Positions 29,201-38,599 of a stretch of 49,245 nucleotides of DNA are shown here, one piece after another. The translations under genes and the position numbers were made by a program. The stretch's first letter is position 1. Every line of letters begins with the position of its first letter. The notes under the pieces are model-generated. The model was not told where the DNA came from, did no database searches, and saw only the letters and a program-made list of their open reading frames with translations. This DNA comes from Temnopleurus reevesii (lineage: Eukaryota; Echinodermata; Echinoidea; Temnopleuroida; Temnopleuridae), in the NCBI GenBank assembly GCA_036244855.1, contig BQKZ01001381.1:1-49245 (forward strand). Reading direction: 5' to 3'.

Positions 29201-30204
29201 GGGTTAGGGTTAGGTTTTGAATTAGGTTTGACATTAGGCTTACTGTGTCAGATTTCTGCCGGAGCAATTGTCGCCGGAGCATTTGTCATGGAACCCAATT
29301 CAACACGGCTCTTTGTTAATTAACAGTTAACTGCCTCCGAACAAAGAGTTATGTTGAATCGTGTTGCTTCCGGGGCCCTAAGTGACCGGGGCTTAAGAGC
29401 CGAACCAAATAGTTTTTCATCAGAGAAAGTATGTAAACAATAAATATATGCTTTCTCTTCAAAGAAAATATTTGGCTTGGCTGTTAAGTGATTTGCTTTT
29501 TTATTTTTATCATGCCTATTTATTGAATGGTTGGCATCTCTGCATTATTTGTTGTCCCAGCACTTTTTCATTTCACTCTGATTTCAAAAGGTACTTGTTG
29601 GTAAAAAGAAGTGTAATAATACACAATGCTTTTGTGTAACATAATGCATGGACATTTTCAATTGATCAAAATCAGTTACATTGTAAGGCCCACAAGAATC
29701 TTGTTATATGGATTTGCCAGTTTGCCACAAAACTCTTATGTGTTTGAACAGTGGAACTGAATTTAAGATTTATTCAGGTATGTAAAGAGGTATTACTGGT
29801 AATCTGGTTCCAGCTCTTCATTAGATGTATTAACCCTTTGATATCATTTATTTTTTGCCATAAGTAATAGTAATAGGGGATGTAACAAGGTAATTTTTAT
29901 AGTTACAAGTACCGGTACCTTGGTATAATGAGTTTCAACTGTACTGTAGAATGTCAGATATACCATCCTTGAAAAATGTTGAAATGTGAAGGAAAAAAAT
30001 GTTTGTGCGTAATATTTTGTTCATTCTTTTCCCTTTGCTTCTCTCCCATTTTTCCTCTCTACCTCGCCCGCCTTTCTTTCTCTCTCTCCAGAACCCAACA
30101 ATGAAAGCCCCCTCAATGTTCAAGCTGCTGAAATGTGGAGCAACCAAGCTGCCTACAAAAAGACAGTACTCGAGAAACACCATAAAGCAACGTCAAAAAA
30201 GTGA
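23219..30204 (+). CDS. UBE2C: Ubiquitin-conjugating enzyme E2 C (APC/C E2)
   Basis: Five coding exons: 23219-23325, 26882-26912, 27992-28078, 28746-28950 and 30092-30204, all GT-AG and in phase; total 543 nt, 180 residues plus stop (human 179). The N-terminal extension ([17 protein letters not shown]) begins with the same MASQN as the human protein. The UBC fold begins at [10 protein letters not shown] (about residue 36). The HPN motif is at residues 107-109 and the catalytic Cys is residue 117 in [15 protein letters not shown] and EPNNESPLN also match UBE2C. It charges ubiquitin and passes it, with the anaphase-promoting complex, to cyclin B and other mitotic targets. The start is the first ATG after an in-frame AT-rich leader. 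Intron 1 is 3.6 kb and holds a repeat insertion. No damage is visible. Confidence 0.97.
23340..23420. promoter_or_regulatory. GC-rich segment with GGCCC repeats at the start of UBE2C intron 1
   Basis: AGCTC-rich sequence and three tandem CGGCC units, rich in CpG relative to the surroundings. Possibly part of the promoter's open chromatin; inference only. Confidence 0.35.
23640..23694. repeat. GC-rich hairpin in UBE2C intron 1
   Basis: GACAGACGCCTGAGC and its exact complement, extended by ATGCATCT/AGATGCAT with one bulged base, around a loop of about 8 nt. Confidence 0.8.
24153..24813. repeat. LTR-like direct repeat, left copy
   Basis: 661 bp, beginning GACGAAACGATTGCATCGTT and ending CAATTGAAAGCTCAG, nearly identical to 25868-26529. 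An N follows at 24814. The ends are not TG..CA. Confidence 0.85.
24815..25020. repeat. Hairpin-monomer minisatellite, inverted portion
   Basis: Three units carrying CCACGAACGGCC and TTGCGGTTTCTTTGACG are the reverse complement of the units at 25157-25746. The two blocks can therefore fold on one another. Confidence 0.75.
25157..25746. repeat. Hairpin-monomer minisatellite, ten units
   Basis: Units of about 60 bp begin GAGGCCGTTWGTGRATTCGC and continue AAACGGCGTCAAA. Each contains the palindrome GCCGTTTG..CAAACGGC with an 8-nt loop. The unit cores are conserved, while the approximately 30-bp linkers vary but share GACCATTTTG near their ends. Confidence 0.9.
25868..26529. repeat. LTR-like direct repeat, right copy
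   Basis: 662 bp, differing from the left copy by scattered substitutions and small indels. Two similar open frames (24235-24486 and 25838-26200) exist only because the segment is duplicated and have no recognised domain. Positions 26530-26881, up to exon 2, show nothing else. Confidence 0.85.
27065..27269. mobile_element. MITE with TACTGTATAAGC termini
   Basis: TACTGTATAAGCTGAAATTTTCGC at the left and the inverse of ATACTGTATAAGCCAATATTTTCGC at the right, with TTTTCGCGG/CCGCGAAAA subrepeats. UBE2C intron 2. Confidence 0.7.
27405..27835. repeat. Diverged tandem duplication in UBE2C intron 2
   Basis: GGGTGTTGAATCTGTG, CTTGGT, ATTGGGTCTGT, GACACTT, GAACTGACATACT and ATTCCATGG occur in the same order at 27409-27545 and 27712-27825. 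Confidence 0.8.
29041..29393. mobile_element. Family A foldback MITE, copy 5, interrupted
   Basis: The two halves (29041-29081 and 29296-29393) make a usual 130-bp family A element once the 214-bp insert and one copy of its 9-bp duplication are left out. TAA on both sides (29038-29040 and 29394-29396). UBE2C intron 4. Confidence 0.9.
29082..29295. mobile_element. 214-bp element with TTAGGG-like interior
   Basis: Imperfect terminal repeats (GGTGACCCGACAGTTGCTCC / GGTTCCATGACAAATGCTCC), then GGCGACAATTGCTCCGG in inverse copies. The middle contains short GGGTTA runs at 29150-29175 and 29198-29214. Flanked by an exact 9-bp duplication CAATTCAAC (29073-29081 and 29296-29304). The duplication length would suit Mutator-like or related elements. 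Confidence 0.85.
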
Positions 30205-30299
30205 ATGTGTGGAACTGTGTGAGAAGTTGTGTGACAGATTATATTTATTACAGACTATATCTAACGGAAAGTTAGACTGTAAAAAATGTACATACTGTA

Positions 30300-30305
30300 A
30301 ATAAA
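30300..30305 (+). terminator. UBE2C: UBE2C polyadenylation signal
   Basis: AATAAA lies 96 bp after the stop codon, the first such hexamer downstream. Confidence 0.65.
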
Positions 30306-30963
30306 ACTACAGAAAGTGTCCCGTATACTCCCAATGCATTTGTATGAGTGCGATCCATTACATACTGTGGAACAATATTTTAGACAAAAAAAAAACTTGA
30401 ATAGCCAAAATAGACCATCTAGGATGAAACATATCATATTCCACTGAATGGTAAGTACTTCAAAGAGGATTCTCACCAAGACATTCGCGTACTGCAATTG
30501 AATTCATTAATAAAGGGATCCTTAAATTCGCAAATTTGCCAATATTATATGTCGTCATCTGGGACATAATTTCACATTTTCTCCATTTTCTTACATTATC
30601 TTTTAATTTATTGTTCTTGTGTAACAGTGCTGAATCCAAGAATTCTGCACTCATGTGGGAAAGTTTTACGTTCATTCTTACTTCAAATTCGATATCAAAC
30701 CAATTTTTTTCTTCTTTAATTGCATTAAAAAGATTGGAGAGTTATCCAAAATCATATTTTATTTTCTATTCCGCTCCCATTATTATTAATTTTCATCTAC
30801 TGAAAATACACAATATATGTCTGGTATGGATTCCCTTTTATTCAGCTACTAATCATGAGAATTTTACATCTCACGCCAACAGTTTTGAATCTATGTTTTC
30901 ATTGTAATTGATTTACTGATGTGCTGCAATGTCTTGCTTCCATGTCTACTTTGTAACCGCTAA

Positions 30964-31092
30964 AGCCCCGGTCACATAGGACTCCGGAAGGAACACGATT
31001 CACCCCAACTCTTTGTTAATTCAGAGTTAACTGCCTCAGAACAACAAGTCGGGTGAGTCGTGTTGCTTCCGGGGTACTATGTGACTGGGGCT
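30964..31092. mobile_element. Family A foldback MITE, copy 6
   Basis: Ends AGCCCCGGTCACATAGG and complement. TAA at 30961-30963 and 31093-31095. Positions 30306-30960 are AT-rich, with fortuitous open frames only. Confidence 0.9.
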
Positions 31093-31504
31093 TAACCGCT
31101 CGTTCAGTTCAGTAGTTTTTTTCAGTATTCAATACTTTCATCCAATCAATGTCAGGTCTGCCTTGTTCATGGGCATTTGTATTAAAGGATATCTTAGTTT
31201 AAAAAAAATGATTTTATGTATACTACAAACTAGCAAATCATTTTTGGGCCTCTGATACCCTTTAATTTGGCAAACAAAATGCAGTTTTGCATTTGACAAC
31301 AACTTTCATGCAACACCACCACTATTCAAAGGGGTTAATGTTGTATATCAAAATTTACTGCCCTTTTTCACATTCAGTACACCAATGACCATACATGGTC
31401 ATCGCCTGCCTATTTAGATTACTGTGGTATGCTATATGGACACAGTGAGCAAAAGGAACAAATGGATTGGACAAAGTAAAAAGAAAACTTCATTTAAACC
31501 TTCA

Positions 31505-32920
31505 GAAATAGCTTCATGAACACAAAAGAAAGTAACTTCCATGTTGATTTTCTGAAAAAATGTGACAATTGTTCAACATTTATTCACAGAATAGGGTGGA
31601 AGGATTTTTTTTCTGTGTACGTCGAGCTACTGTAAATGATTGAACAGAAGTTGTTTACTTTGTCCAAATTATTTCTCATTTCTGCTCACTGTGAGAGTAT
31701 CCGTGTACGATTTCAATCATGGATAACCTACAATTAGATGTGAAAGCGGTAGATATCTTTCTTATTTTTTTCTTTCATTTATTTATTTTTTTTGAAAGGG
31801 GGGATGGTTAAGGATTGTGTTACGTAATTTGTTCAGTTTCTGTTTCGTGCCCAAGTATGTTTTCCTTTATTACTCTCTCATGTTTAGTGTTAACATAAGA
31901 GAACTTTGGGGAAACGTTATCAGCTGGGCCCATTATTTAAATAAAGACAAGCCCAGCATTATTTTCCATTCTGATTGATGCAATAAAGTTGAGCTGGATT
32001 GTGAATTGATTTGATTAACACTCTCCATTCAAGATCATACTTGCAAATGCTTCTTCTTAGAAGCAAACTTACTGTGAGCGAAGGGACAAAGGAATTGGAC
32101 AAAGCAAACAACTTCAATTATAACATTCACAATAGCTAGATGCACCCAAAAGAACTTCCCTTCCTTCTTATACTATGGAGAAATGTCAGACAGATTTCTC
32201 AACTGTTCAGTGAATGAACGGGAAGCTACATTCTTTTCTGATCATGAGGCTAATGTGAAGGCATGAAGGAAGTCACTTACTGTGTCCAATTTGCCCCTTC
32301 TTCTTACATTGTCTGTGAGTAACATGCAGTTGGAATTTACATTTCAATTTGTAGATTTATTTGTGATTAATCATAATCTCCTTGCAAAACCATGAACACT
32401 TACTGAAATTGGCCCTATGATTCATGTGCTCATACATGTAAATTGTAGACTGATTCCAACCTTCTGGAACATGCATGTGGATATAAATTAAAATGTCAGT
32501 CATAAAACAGCTGAACCAAAATATTTCTAATGAGAGAAACCATGATAACCGTAACCATACACTTTCTCTCATAAGAAAATACTTAGTGCAGCTGTTTGTG
32601 GATTTTCAGTTTCATATGTATCCTCATGTATATTCTGGAAGGTTGCATCTCAGAAATAGTTGATTCAGGTCACTGAATATATCCATTTGGTAAACTACTG
32701 AATGTGTGTGAGTGTATGTTTTTATAATGTTTTGATATGTACAAGTAAACATCAAATAAAAAAAATTATGATGAAGATAAAGAGTTTACACCTTTTTTAA
32801 TCTTTATGTTATTGAACAAGAAGTTGCTGATGAAACAGTTACAACTCACTCAACAAACAGTATGCGAACAATTTTAACCATTATGAAAAAAACAAATGGT
32901 TTGGAATATTATTCATATGG
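31505..32920. repeat. Duplicated block, copy 1
   Basis: Aligns in order with 33747-35434, with family F sequence at its left and a nearly identical 250-bp unique-looking right end (about 32665-32920). It stops exactly at the N at 32921. Confidence 0.8.
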
Positions 32921-33083
32921 NTTTTTTGTCCTGTAAAGCTATCCAAAATACTATGACGGCAAACGCTCTTGGAAGTAAGGTGCAAGTGCATTGTTGTCGT
33001 AAATCAAATGGTATGCTCGCACATTCTTTCCTTTGTTTCTTATGCCTTTTATATCTGAGAAAATAATTGCCACACTCAAGGGC

Positions 33084-33378
33084 CCATATTCCGATAGCGA
33101 GGTTTAAGTTAACCCTGGTCTAAATCTGTGGTTTAACTATGGGTAGCCAAAAGAGGCTTGAATCTCTAACAATCGATGTTTAATTTACTAGCTCATTTAG
33201 AACTCATATTATTCAAAACTGTCTCGGAATAAAACATTTGATAGTTTTCTACATTATTAGCGCATGGGAGAAGAAAGCAGCTAACAAAAAAACTATACAT
33301 TGTAAATAAAGTTTTGGCTTTTTTGGCTACCCATACTTAAACCACAGATTTAGACCTCGCTATCGGAATACGAGCCTA
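33084..33378. mobile_element. TIR element with ATTCCGATAGCGAGG arms
   Basis: The left arm 33084-33149 and the right arm 33320-33378 share ATTCCGATAGCGAGG, TCTAAATCTGTGGTTTAA and TATGGGTAGCC in inverse order. The left arm has an extra GTTTAAGTTAACCCTGG. Interior about 170 bp, non-coding. Confidence 0.8.
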
Positions 33379-34729
33379 TGAGTTGGGTTGTTATTGTAAC
33401 ATTTCATTCATTGGACATGCCTATTTACTGAACCATTTCAAGCAGTGTGTTGTGGATGCATAGCTCTATTATTTACACATAAGGAAATTCCTTCCTCTTA
33501 TTCTGCTGAGTAATGTTGAACAGGAATACCCCGTATAAATCGGGGAAATACTTTCTTTTGTGTGCATATAACCATTTCGAAGGCTTCAGTGGAAGTTGTT
33601 TGGTTCGTCCAATTTTTGTTTAATTCTTGCTCGAAATGTTTTCCCTTTCTTGATCTCACAATACCAATCACTTTTCGCACTCCGTTCGCATTTCGTTCGT
33701 CAAACCCGCACGTTCCAGGCTTGATAATGCCTTCGTGATTCTCCTTTAAAATAGCTTCATGAACACAAAAGAAAGTATCTTCCATGTTAATTCTCTGAAA
33801 GAATGTGACAACTGTTCAACATTTATTAACAGAATAGGGTAGAAGGAATTTTTTTTTTTTTACGCCGAGCTACTGTAAATTGTTTTCTTTGTAAGTTGTT
33901 TACTTTGTCCAAATTATTTCTCATTTCTGCTCACTGTGAGAGTATCCGTGTACTCCTGTTGATTTCAATCATGGAAAAACTACAATTAGATGTGAAAGTG
34001 GTAGATATCTTTCTCCTTTTTTTCTCTTTAATTAATCTATTTTTTAAGGGGGAGGGGCGGGGGTTAAGGTTTGTGTTGCGTAATTTTTTTCTGTTTCATT
34101 CTCAAGTATATTTTCTCCTCCCTCTACTCCTCTCTGATGTTTTGTGTTGTTTATACATGAAAGATCGATGATGGAGCCAGCTGGGTCCATAATTATATCA
34201 ATGCAAACCCAGTTGTATTTTCTAGACTTATTGTTTCAAGAAAGTTGTGCCGGATTGCAAATTGAATTATTTGACACTCTTCCAGAACATCATAATTGAA
34301 TATGCATCTTCTTTAGAAGCAAACTCTCACTGTGACAAAGGATTTGGACAAAGGAAACAACTTCCATTGCAGCATTCATAAAAGCAAATCATTAAACAGG
34401 CATCACACCTGTGTAATGAATGAACAGGAAATCTAATTTCTTTTGTGATCATGAAGCGAATATGAAGGCTTGACTGGGGATATTTGCTTTGTACAACATT
34501 TGTTGTTCCTTCTGGTCACATTGTCTGTGAGGTATATTTCAATTTCCAATTTCTAGATTTGTTTGTAATTAACCACAACTTTCTTGCTAAACCAAGAAAA
34601 TTTACTGAAATTAGCCCTATGATTCATGTGCTCATAAATTACAGAGGTAGCGACCTTACGGAATATGCATGATGATAGAAATTAAAACAGCTGAACAGAG
34701 TATTAACTTATGAGAGAGAGCATGATAAT

Positions 34730-34913
34730 ATAGTGAAACTGCTTTATAACGAGGTCCTTCGGAACATGAAAATTACCTTGTCATATCAGGTTCCTCACTA
34801 TATCAGGGTAAAAAAACCCAAAGAACTATAAAAAGCTGGGACCAATGACATCGTCTTGTTATAACAGGTATCTCGCTATATCCGACCTCTTTATAACAAG
34901 GTTCCACTGTACA
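34730..34913. mobile_element. pogo/Tigger-like MITE P3
   Basis: TAGTGAAACTGCTTTATAACGAGG at the left and TTATAACAAGGTTCCACTGTA at the right. The other copy of the duplicated block lacks it (compare 32540-32570). Confidence 0.75.
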
Positions 34914-34930
34914 CTTTCTCTCATAAGAAT

Positions 34931-35098
34931 ATACAGTCAACTCTGTCTAAGTCGAACTTGTGTAAGTCCAATGATTACTTTATGAGTCGATGGTATTTTT
35001 TAAACAAATCATATAAAACCTGTCTTATTTACCCTTTCAACGTCAAATTTCTTCTAAATTGAACAGATTTTTGTGGTTCTAAGAGATTCAACATAAGT
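34931..35098. mobile_element. pogo/Tigger-like insertion P4 (CTAAGTCGAA type)
   Basis: ACAGTCAACTCTGTCTAAGTCGAAC at the left. The right end has TTCTAAATTGAACAGATTTTTGTGG and TTCAACATAAG. Also absent from copy 1 of the duplicated block. Confidence 0.55.
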
Positions 35099-35559
35099 AG
35101 TTCAGCTGTTTGTTCATTCAATGTTTAATTTATATCCTCATGCATATTTGGAAGGTTGCATCTCAGAAATAGACAGTTCAGGTCACTGAATATCCATTTG
35201 GTAAACTACTGAATGTGTGTGAGTGTATGTTTTTATAATGTTTTGATATGTACAAGTAAACATCAAATTAAAAAAAAAATTATGATGAAGATAAAGAGTT
35301 TACACCTTTTTTAATCTTTATGTTATTGAACAAGAAGTTGCTGATGAAACAGTTACAACTCACTCAACAAACAGTATGCGAACAATTTTAACCATTATGA
35401 AAAAAACAAATGGTTTGGAATATTATTCATATGGTTTTTCATAAAAGTCATTGTGACCAAAGCTTCAGGTTTTTACACTAAAAATTTTGTAAAGAAATGG
35501 ACTGAAATTCAACAAAGTTATTTCACAAAGTGGAAAATAATTTGTAGGTAGATTCGATG

Positions 35560-36015
35560 GTGAAAGGGATATGCCAAAAGGAAATTTGGGGTATAGGGTA
35601 CATGTATTAGTGAAAGGAGATACTAAAAGAGAGATGAAACAGAAAGGGCAGAGAGTTATGGAGGACTTGAGAAACAGAGAGGGTAGTTGAAGAATTGGGT
35701 AGGCAACTGCAAGGGGAGGGATATAGAGGAGAGAGACAGAGACACATTCACAAAGAGAAAGTAAAGGGGAGAGGTGGAAGAAATTGGAAGGAGTTTAGCA
35801 AGAGAGAGAGAGGGGGAGAAAACGGCAGAGACATAAAACAGAAATAGAAGGCAGTGGAGAAATGGGGAAGGTGGAGGCAAGAGGAAGAGAGAAGAAAGAC
35901 AGACATAAAACTTCTTTGTTTTATGTCAGGAGAAAGAAATGGAGAGGGGAGGACAGAGGAGAGAGATGCAGATATGAGAGAGTGGGAGTAAGAGGGAGGG
36001 AGAGAAGAAAGAAGA
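35560..36015. repeat. Purine-rich (GAGAGA) tract
   Basis: About 450 bp of A/G-dominant sequence. All open frames across it, on both strands, are compositional. Positions 36016-36430 show an open frame on each strand without a recognisable domain. Confidence 0.85.
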
Positions 36016-36429
36016 GGCATAGTCCAGGGCTGTGTTTCATAACTGTAGAGGTACGCACAACTCTGTGCACTTCTGGCGACACTTTCTTTATTTTTATTCT
36101 GCTCATTAAATTTGTTGTTCTCCTCTTGAAAGAAATACATTTTAGGTCAACTCTTCTTTTAAGCTTTGCATCAGAATGTTCCAATGCCAATGGTATATTC
36201 TCAATGCTCAGTGACACCTTTGGGTTTATGGACATCTGTCCAGTATTAATGAAATTTGAAAGGTCCTCCTTGAACACAGGAATACACAGGAAAGAAGCTT
36301 ACCTGAAGCAAAATCCATGTGTACATTGAATGCCAACAGAATGCCTTCCACATTGATCAAGCATATTCCCTCGAAATTTCTGCATTCATATGTTGGCTAT
36401 GTACATGAAGACGTGATTAAGCCTTTCAC

Positions 36430-36860
36430 TGGTACAACACTACTTTTTATGCTTTCTCCACCTCTTTCATTTCTGCCTGTTGTCCCATCTTCTCTCCTTT
36501 TTCTCTCTCTTTCTCCCTCAAGTCTCACTATGTATATCTTTCTCTCAATATCTGTCTCTATATCTGTCTCTCTATCACTCTCTCTCTCTCTCTCTCTTAA
36601 TATCTGTCTCTCTATCACACACACACACACTCTCTCTATCTATTTATCTCTCTCTCTCCCTCTCTACCTCTCACTCTATCTCTCTCACTCTAGCTCTCAC
36701 TCTCTGTATCTCTCTCTCTCTCTAACACATACACACACACACACACTCTCACACACTCTCTCTTTCTCTCTCTCCTCCATTCTCCATCTGCTCTTCTCTG
36801 TGCCTGTCATATCACCCTACATTTCTCACCTTTTCTTCCTCTCCCTCTCTATATTACCCA
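36430..36860. repeat. Pyrimidine-rich tract with (TC)n and (CA)n
   Basis: About 430 bp, nearly all C/T, with two (CA)n runs (36616-36630 and 36727-36745). It is the strand mirror of 35560-36015; the two tracts are about 400 bp apart. The 203-residue frame across it is an artefact. Confidence 0.9.
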
Positions 36861-37146
36861 TTCACCCATTTCACAGCAATTCAATTTTAATTTTTCATAT
36901 ATTAATGATTCTCTTGAACTCTGCATGATCAAGAATGGGCTCATGGACTCTTCACAAAAATACGTAATGTTTTAGTCTTTCTCTTGGCAGTCTCTTTAAA
37001 AGTATGATCAGACTTTTCCTTTACAACATCATGAGGAATGTTTTTTTTTGAGAAACTGGTTAAATATTCCATGTCATTTTGGAGATTGACAGTTACAAGT
37101 GTCGTATTTTCACTGCAAAATCCTATGAAATAAGATAAAATCCTAC

Positions 37147-37300
37147 TATACTGGAAACTCGGTATAAGGAGATCCGATACAATGAAATATCTGATAAAAA
37201 GAGGTAAAAAAATCTGGTCCCAGCTCTTAATAACTTATTGCTATATAACAAGGCCCTTTTGATGGTCCCAAGCACCTCACTATACTGAGTTTCCACTGTA
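37147..37300. mobile_element. pogo/Tigger-like MITE P5
   Basis: TACTGGAAACTCGGTATAAGGAG at the left and CTCACTATACTGAGTTTCCACTGTA at the right, with an interior TCTGGTCCCAGCTCTT. A fragment of the same family lies near 29900-29948. Confidence 0.65.
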
Positions 37301-37810
37301 GTTGGCAGTTCTGCTTTCAACTGTAGTGAGAATTAATGACTGATTTATACAACCAAAATCAATCTATTCTGTTGAACCTTAAGATTACCCCTCCCCCCTG
37401 TGATCCTTCTTTGATAATATTTCTCTAATATACCCTTTACAAATACAATACAGCAAACACATGACGCATTAATTTCAAGTCATAAACATTTTTACTTTTA
37501 TTCTTTTTTTTTCATCTTTACTCAAATTTCAATTTTTTCATACTTTTTCTCCCCTTGAACAACTCCTGTACATGAACATGCACGTAAATAAAAAATAATT
37601 AAAATAATAGAACCACACTTTTCAATGTCAAATTCACAAGAATAAGGTACTGACACACCAAAACTTTGGTACGCAACACTGAGCTCAAAAATATTAAATA
37701 ATATCATGCTGTGCATGAAAAGCAATATATGAATTCCACTTAGTTTTGAAATAATGGCCTTTTCGGTGGTTACTTGGATACTCGTGGAGTAGACCATGAA
37801 AAAAGTGCAT

Positions 37811-38304
37811 CTAGGTGCCAAATGTTATGAATTTTTTTCCATGTTTCGATTCTATACCACATAGCAAGGGAGGTTTCGAAAGTTCTGAATTTATTTCTAC
37901 TACGCACAATGGCATACATCTGTTGTCAGCTGATGACATTGGTTCAATGGGACAGATAGATAGTCTGAACAATGGTATTGTTGATGCAGCAATGTTCCAA
38001 ATAGTATCCCATATAAAGAAGTACTCTCTCAGCAGGCGAAATGGGAGCATATTATGAATCTTGGTTGGCCTCTATAACAGTGGATGTTCAGAGTGTTGTG
38101 CTCCTTTTCATAAGCTGAGCGAAAACCTACCCACGATTCTACGAACGACTCATGACCCTTTCCTGCACATAATGCCAATCCCTGTCCCTGAATCACACAT
38201 GAGAAAGGTTCATCAGTCCTTCGTTGAGTTGTGCGGAAATCTACTAAAATCTTCATGAGGGTGTTGTATGACACTTCTAGCAGCAACAAGCACCCATTTT
38301 CCAA
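37811..38304 (-). other. Two overlapping minus-strand frames, unrecognised
   Basis: Frames 38304-38029 and 38050-37811 overlap by 22 bp in different phases. The sequence is more GC-balanced than its surroundings and has no simple repeat. It could be a frameshifted remnant of a gene or transposon. No domain is recognised and no splice pattern supports a host gene. Confidence 0.25.
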
Positions 38305-38417
38305 CAGCTATCATAATGGTCAAAGACTGCATTTCATCCTATCAAAATCAAGGATTTCCTTGAATTAGTCGGCGCTGACTGAATTGTCACTGCAACAAGC
38401 GTTATGAAATGCTGTCC

Positions 38418-38583
38418 TGGGCGGTGTTTCACTAGGCCATTCTTAAAGTTGCGCACGACTTTAAGAAAGACTGGAGTACGTTAACAAGTGTAATACGCGT
38501 AAGATTCTTGCTCATTCAGCACAAGAACTGGTACCAGTCGTGCATAAAGTCATTCTTAAAGTCTTTATTATCACCTCCCAGGT
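38418..38583. mobile_element. Family B foldback MITE, copy 5
   Basis: GGCGGTGTTTCACTAGG at the left; the internal GACTTTAAGAAAGACTGGAG and ACTGGTACCAGTCGTGCATAAAG are intact. The right end lacks the expected CTTGGTGAAACA and jumps from GTCTTTATTA to TCACCTCCC. Confidence 0.8.
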
Positions 38584-38599
38584 GCATCAACATTCCTGA

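Larger units (their letters stand above)
33747..35434. repeat. Duplicated block, copy 2
   Basis: Second copy of 31505-32920. It is about 270 bp longer, mainly because it carries pogo-like insertions at 34730-34913 and about 34931-35098 that are absent from copy 1. Confidence 0.8.

Noticed and set aside
29148..29214. Interstitial telomere or chromosome-fusion scar
   Set aside because: The TTAGGG-like runs are short and lie within a 214-bp insert with terminal repeats and a 9-bp target duplication.
36317..36928. 203-residue Ser/Leu-rich frame
   Set aside because: Caused by the TC and CA repeats; no start context or domain.
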